From a virus: 21,546 nucleotides of DNA. This document shows, in pieces, positions 19,245 to 21,546 of this stretch (position 1 is its first letter; each line of letters starts with the position of its first letter). Made by a program: the position numbers and the translations under genes. The stretch is from positions 1 through 21,546 of the IMG/VR virus record IMGVR_UViG_3300005664_000121, one strand, 5' to 3'. The notes under the pieces were generated by a model. That model made no database searches, was not told where the DNA came from, and was given only the letters and a program-made list of their open reading frames with translations.

Positions 19245-19564
19245 TACACCACATACTTGAGGGTGTAGAGGTAGTCTTGTTCATACGACTCGGCCGCACA
19301 TGCAGCGGCCATTGACGAGAGCAGCTTGGGCAAGTCGCGGGGGTTGAATTTGGCAACTTCTGCTGTCAGGGCAAGTGATCGTCCCTCTTTCTTCACAAAC
19401 TCATCACGAGAGGAGCAGAAGGTGGCTTGCACCCGAATTTCACGAGGCTGCTCTCCTGGCATGATGTGGGCAGTGAAGCCACGGGGGGAATGGCGCAGCC
19501 GACTGGTGTCGTGCTTGGAAACGGGACGGTTGAAATGCACAAAGAAGGGTTTGAATGACATCAT
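19244..19564 (-). CDS. Hypothetical basic protein (106 aa)
   Basis: Unrecognised. Starts MMSFKPFFVHFNRPVSKHDT and is rich in Arg and Ser; the C-terminal part (LPKLLSSMAAACAAESYEQD) is helical. Two adjacent ATG codons (19564 and 19561) follow AAGGA at five bases; the first is taken. No known domain. Confidence 0.6.
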   Translation of the reverse strand: MMSFKPFFVHFNRPVSKHDTSRLRHSPRGFTAHIMPGEQPREIRVQATFCSSRDEFVKKEGRSLALTAEVAKFNPRDLPKLLSSMAAACAAESYEQDYLYTLKYVV

Positions 19565-19572
19565 TAATTTCC

Positions 19573-19821
19573 TTAATTCAGAACAACGAGTTGTTTCTCT
19601 TCTTGCGGGTTGATGGCCGCAGCAAGGGCTTTGGTGGTTTCATAACTGAGCTTCTGGCCTTTGGCAACGTAGACACCGCTGTGTCCACCCTTGAGGCGCG
19701 ACCAGGACGTGTTGTGATCGACCGTGGTCCCATTCGGGCCTGGAACAGAGTGAAGGCCCCATTGCTTGCCGTGGAACACATCAAACACATTGCGGGAAAC
19801 CCGCTGAACAAAGAATTCCAT
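19573..19821 (-). CDS. Hypothetical protein (82 aa)
   Basis: Unrecognised. MEFFVQRVSRNVFDVFHGKQ, then GHSGVYVAKGQKLSYETTKA and a C-terminal LAAAINPQEEKQLVVLN. The ATG at 19821 has GGAG five bases upstream and is preferred to an in-frame start farther upstream that lacks a ribosome site. Confidence 0.6.
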   Translation of the reverse strand: MEFFVQRVSRNVFDVFHGKQWGLHSVPGPNGTTVDHNTSWSRLKGGHSGVYVAKGQKLSYETTKALAAAINPQEEKQLVVLN

Positions 19822-19832
19822 TATTACTCCAC

Positions 19833-20093
19833 TTAAAACCTGTGACCAGCGATTTCTTTTTCTTCTTCTGTGAGGGATTCCCACACTTCACCGTCCACGT
19901 CCAGATGTAAGGGCTCCCCCGGAGCCCATGATGGACAGGGGTCTGGAATGTTCTTGTATTCCGGAGCTTTCTGGTAGAAGTTGTCAAAAGGTTTATGGAC
20001 ACCACGCCCGCATTCCTTGGTGGTTCCTTCCACCGTGTAATTGGAATATCCGTAGGCACGATAGACACAGTACCTACAGTTGTCGCATTGCAT
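19833..20093 (-). CDS. Small Cys-rich N-terminal protein (86 aa)
   Basis: Begins MQCDNCRYCVYRAYGYSNYT and has a further Cys in KECGRG and DPCPSW; the CDNCRYC cluster suggests metal binding. The C-terminal half is acidic with a Pro-rich linker (LHLDVDGEVWESLTEEEKEI). Function unknown. The ATG at 20093 follows AAAGGA by six bases. Confidence 0.6.
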   Translation of the reverse strand: MQCDNCRYCVYRAYGYSNYTVEGTTKECGRGVHKPFDNFYQKAPEYKNIPDPCPSWAPGEPLHLDVDGEVWESLTEEEKEIAGHRF

Positions 20094-20103
20094 GAGTATT
20101 CCT

Positions 20104-20262
20104 TTAATTGTTGAAAACCTTCAACTCACCTAGGCATTCCACAACGGGATGCCCACCGTGCTCTTGCTTGGCCTGTTGCAGGGCCTGCTCGGCTGTGTCG
20201 GCTTGTGCCATACCCAGCACCACATCAAACGGGTATTCCCCGCTAAGAACGAGATAGTCCAT
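20104..20262 (-). CDS. Small hypothetical protein (52 aa)
   Basis: MDYLVLSGEYPFDVVLGMAQ followed by an Ala/Gln-rich helix and a short beta-prone end (LGELKVFNN). Unrecognised but with good coding character and a clean ATG at 20262 that shares a base with the stop of the preceding micro-ORF; GGAG lies 12 bases upstream of the ATG. Confidence 0.55.
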   Translation of the reverse strand: MDYLVLSGEYPFDVVLGMAQADTAEQALQQAKQEHGGHPVVECLGELKVFNN

Positions 20263-20312
20263 TACATTTTCTCCACATTAAATTGAGTAATTGGTTCCTG
20301 CTCTTGGCTCAT
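20262..20312 (-). CDS. Possible micro-ORF (16 aa)
   Basis: MSQEQEPITQFNVEKM. Its ATG overlaps the stop of the hydrophobic micro-ORF upstream (ATGA) and its TAA overlaps the next ATG (TAATG). It may be only a coupling bridge that keeps ribosomes moving through the gap; no protein evidence can be seen. Confidence 0.3.
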   Translation of the reverse strand: MSQEQEPITQFNVEKM

Positions 20313-20371
20313 GAGATGAGTACCCACAAGGACAAGATAGAAATACACCAGATCAAGAAAAGCCACCTCAT
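20309..20371 (-). CDS. Possible micro-ORF encoding a hydrophobic membrane peptide (20 aa)
   Basis: MRWLFLIWCISILSLWVLIS, almost entirely hydrophobic with one basic residue at the start, so it could span the membrane N-in. It starts five bases after the preceding stop with a purine-rich GGGGA immediately before the ATG, which is too close for ideal spacing. GGAAGAG farther up is the better site. Confidence 0.35.
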   Translation of the reverse strand: MRWLFLIWCISILSLWVLIS

Positions 20372-20375
20372 TCCC

Positions 20376-20627
20376 CTACTCTTCCCAGGAAACCACCACG
20401 CACACCATGTCGGCGGGCGGTGGGAATTCTTTCCATCCTTTACAACAGGAAAGGGGAATGCGCGCGGTGTGCTTGGTTTTGGCAACACGATAGTCCCAGG
20501 AGATCCAATTCCACGCCGGGGTTGGCGCGGGTCTCCACTCCTCAGACCTGCCCACGAGGCGGGCTTCAATCGCCCGACCAGCGTCAAAAGCCATCATGAC
20601 GGCAATCTTTTCTTTCAGCGTATTCAT
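20376..20627 (-). CDS. Small conserved phage protein (83 aa)
   Basis: Begins MNTLKEKIAVMMAFDAGRAI, then EARLVGRSEEW and PAWNWISWDYRV. The combination of a short helix, a P-x-WNW-x-x-x-DYRV segment and a beta-rich end is one I recognise from phage hypothetical proteins of unknown role. The ATG at 20627 has AGGAG seven bases upstream. Confidence 0.7.
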   Translation of the reverse strand: MNTLKEKIAVMMAFDAGRAIEARLVGRSEEWRPAPTPAWNWISWDYRVAKTKHTARIPLSCCKGWKEFPPPADMVCVVVSWEE

Positions 20628-20635
20628 TAAATCTC

Positions 20636-20803
20636 CTAATGAAGCAGCAGCCGATCAACGTCTTGTTGGGTGATGAGCCCAACTTTGGCTAGCTCATGCA
20701 CAACGTCTGAGTAGGTTTCCCAGGCTGTGGCATCAAAGATGGACATCCCATCAATAGCTGGTTGACTGGCATTCAATGCCTGCAAAAGCAATGCATTATC
20801 CAA
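20636..20803 (-). CDS. Small hypothetical protein (55 aa), TTG start
   Basis: Starts MDNALLLQALNASQPAIDGM, then SIFDATAWETYSDVVHELAK and ends in QDVDRLLLH; helical. The start is placed at TTG 20803, which has AAGGT six bases upstream; the longer open frame reads back through the tRNA-like sequence and is not credible. It lies 14 bases downstream of the CCA of the tRNA half. Unrecognised. Confidence 0.5.
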   Translation of the reverse strand: MDNALLLQALNASQPAIDGMSIFDATAWETYSDVVHELAKVGLITQQDVDRLLLH

Positions 20804-20816
20804 TTTAATACCTTGT

Positions 20817-20869
20817 TGGTGCCCGGAGCGGGAGTCGAACCCGCAAGGCTTGGGCCGGCAGATTTTAAA
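20817..20869 (-). pseudogene. 3' half of a tRNA-Leu(UAA), possible attachment-site core or remnant
   Basis: The minus strand begins in an anticodon loop TTTAAAA (anticodon UAA), continues with the 3' strand of the anticodon stem TCTGC, then a long variable arm (GGC-CCAA-GCC). A perfect T arm follows (GCGGG-TTCGACT-CCCGC), then TCCGGGC, a discriminator A and CCA. The matching 5' half (GCCCGGA acceptor strand, D arm, GCAGA stem strand) is absent from the upstream 230 bases. It starts exactly in the anticodon loop, the usual boundary of tRNA-derived att sites. It differs in sequence from the complete tRNA-Leu nearby, so it is not a simple duplicate. Confidence 0.7.
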
Positions 20870-21005
20870 CAGACATACCACACCATAAAGCAAACAAATC
20901 TCTGTCTGCTAAATAGGAATAGTAGTCACCTTGTTCTTGCCAAACTGTCCAGAACTTTAAATCAAGTTCTTTGGTGTCCCATAAATCTAAAAAATCTTCT
21001 GGCAT
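20865..21005 (-). CDS. Small acidic hypothetical protein (46 aa)
   Basis: MPEDFLDLWDTKELDLKFWT then VWQEQGDYYSYLADRDLFAL and WCGMSV. Acidic and aromatic-rich; unrecognised. The ATG at 21005 follows AAAGG by about ten bases. Its TAA stop lies inside the anticodon-loop end of the tRNA half, so the junction of the tRNA-like sequence coincides with the end of this gene and may have truncated or supplied its C-terminus. Confidence 0.5.
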   Translation of the reverse strand: MPEDFLDLWDTKELDLKFWTVWQEQGDYYSYLADRDLFALWCGMSV

Positions 21006-21092
21006 CAGTTATGTGCCTTTCCAGAACATTGCCGGGAACAATAGGGACCGGCCCTCCCTTTACGCCAATTATTTTTGACGTGATTTAATTAG

Positions 21093-21176
21093 TGGTCGGC
21101 GTGGTGGGACTCGAACCCACAATCCCGAAGGCAACAAGGTTTAAGCTTGTTCTGTATCCCATTCCAGCACACGCCG
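21093..21176 (-). tRNA. tRNA-Leu, anticodon UAA
   Basis: A complete 84-base cloverleaf on the minus strand. Acceptor stem CGGCGTG pairs with CACGCCG over seven pairs. The D arm is CTG...CAG, and the anticodon stem ACAAG/CTTGT encloses the loop CTTAAAC (anticodon TAA). The long class II variable arm contains CCTTCGGG, the T arm is GTGGG-TTCGAGT-CCCAC, and discriminator A and an encoded CCA complete it. The long variable arm and the UAA anticodon identify leucine, decoding UUA. An extended -10 promoter lies 12 bases upstream. Confidence 0.93.
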
Positions 21177-21187
21177 TTTATACCTAT

Positions 21188-21196
21188 ATTATATCA
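21188..21196 (-). promoter_or_regulatory. Extended -10 promoter upstream of the tRNA
   Basis: The minus strand reads TGATATAAT: a perfect TATAAT (21188-21193) with TG one base before it, the extended -10 form. The position 17 bases upstream (TGATGG) does not match a -35, so the promoter would depend on the extended element. Predicted start near 21181, a few bases before the mature tRNA. Confidence 0.5.
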
Positions 21197-21213
21197 TGTT
21201 TAATCCCGGTCCA

Positions 21214-21546
21214 TCAGTCCACCCCAAACACTTCGTCGTCTTCCAGGTGTGCAGCCTTCGAGGCCATGCAGATCTCAGCCACTTCGAGGATGCCCTCATT
21301 AATGGCGTTAATTGTGCTCTTGTCGAGCACGTTGCTCCGCTTGGCAGCAACAATGGGTGCAGGAGCCGGGCGGCGTGGGCTGTGGTCGAAGTCGGTGACG
21401 ATGCCCAGGTTGGGGCGGGTTTCGGCACTGATGGCAATGCGACGGGCAACCCAATTGCCGGTACCACGGACATGATCGACCTTGCCTGCGTTGATCTGCT
21501 TGGCGGTTGCGTTGATGAGCGCGGAGGCCAGGGCGGTGGGACGTTG
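21214..21546 (-). CDS. GC-rich hypothetical protein, partial (N-terminus beyond right edge)
   Basis: The last 110 residues of a protein whose start lies outside the window. The visible part begins RPTALASALINATAKQINAG, continues HVRGTGNWVARRIAISAET and NLGIVTDFDHSPRRPAPAPI, and ends EDDEVFGVD. I do not recognise it. An Ala/Ile-rich helix, a mixed central part, a short Pro/Arg linker and an acidic end are visible, with no cysteine pair or membrane segment. G and C use is clearly higher than in the genes to the left. The stop is TGA at 21214-21216. It is the only gene visible beyond the tRNA region and probably belongs to a different functional block. Confidence 0.7.
   Translation of the reverse strand, partial: QRPTALASALINATAKQINAGKVDHVRGTGNWVARRIAISAETRPNLGIVTDFDHSPRRPAPAPIVAAKRSNVLDKSTINAINEGILEVAEICMASKAAHLEDDEVFGVD

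Noticed and set aside
20804-20893. Extending the 55-residue gene upstream to an apparent start at 20893
   Set aside because: The extension would translate straight through the tRNA half, and a TTG with a good ribosome site exists at 20803.
21006-21092. Factor-independent terminator after the tRNA (GCCGG...CCGGC hairpin near 21030-21055)
   Set aside because: A short stem is possible but no run of T follows it on the minus strand. No convincing terminator was found anywhere in the window.
20817-21176. A tRNA-Leu(UAA) interrupted by a group I intron, or a permuted tRNA
   Set aside because: The 5' half that would match GCCCGGA and GCAGA is not present on either side of the 3' half within reach, and the nearby tRNA-Leu is complete with its own 3' half.
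21092-21475. A 127-codon plus-strand open frame at the right end
   Set aside because: It crosses the complete tRNA-Leu and is antisense to the partial GC-rich gene; long chance frames are expected in GC-rich DNA.
1-21546. CRISPR arrays, insertion sequences, long direct repeats, integrase or structural genes
   Set aside because: None could be seen; the HNH genes are the only mobile-type elements supported.

Overview
The window is a stretch of a tailed double-stranded DNA phage (or a prophage of that type), most likely infecting a Gram-negative bacterium. The evidence is that every convincing gene lies on the minus strand, genes are short and packed with ATGA, TAATG or TGATG stop/start overlaps, and the replication genes are of phage type. 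There are also HNH endonucleases, two tRNA features and host-type sigma-70 promoters. No capsid, tail, terminase or lysis gene is visible, so morphology and genus cannot be assigned. The gene set (family A polymerase, separate primase and helicase, ThyX, and an amidoligase/ATP-grasp/glutamine-amidotransferase cluster) recalls phiEco32-like podoviruses, but that is a comparison from memory. Transcription runs from high to low coordinates, and the layout below follows it.

Right end (21546 to about 20630): a GC-rich partial gene runs off the edge. It is followed by an extended -10 promoter, a complete tRNA-Leu(UAA), a 46-codon gene and an isolated 3' half of a second tRNA-Leu(UAA). Next (20627 to 18234) is a run of small unknown genes, including micro-ORFs linked by overlapping stops and starts.

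Amidoligase region (18237 to 12421): a class I glutamine amidotransferase, a small Cys-containing protein, two small unknown proteins, a COOH-NH2 ligase-like amidoligase, a 199-residue unknown protein, a second amidoligase, a class II glutamine amidotransferase and an ATP-grasp ligase. The core is joined by overlapping stop/start codons and looks like one pathway that forms amide or peptide bonds, with ammonia supplied or amides remodelled by the amidotransferases. The substrate cannot be read from sequence.

Replication and nucleotide region (12368 to about 2700): an HNH gene behind a perfect sigma-70 consensus promoter, small zinc-ribbon proteins, a GNAT-like protein, a TOPRIM primase, flavin-dependent thymidylate synthase ThyX, a small membrane protein, a DnaB-like helicase, a family A DNA polymerase, an SSB-like protein and a 5'-3' exonuclease. 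The polymerase is split into two genes, with a nucleotidyltransferase-fold gene between them. The helicase reading frame extends 44 codons upstream of its first ATG with no ordinary start codon.

Left end (2806 to 1): a second HNH gene, a metallophosphoesterase, a DUF3310/T7 gp1.7-like protein, a low-molecular-weight tyrosine-phosphatase-like protein, small unknown genes and a third HNH gene cut by the edge. Three promoters with a perfect TTGACA and a 17-bp spacer sit inside the 3' ends of genes at about 12.4, 8.4 and 4.4 kb. They suggest the region is re-initiated by host RNA polymerase in modules. No gene-free stretch longer than 300 bases exists.
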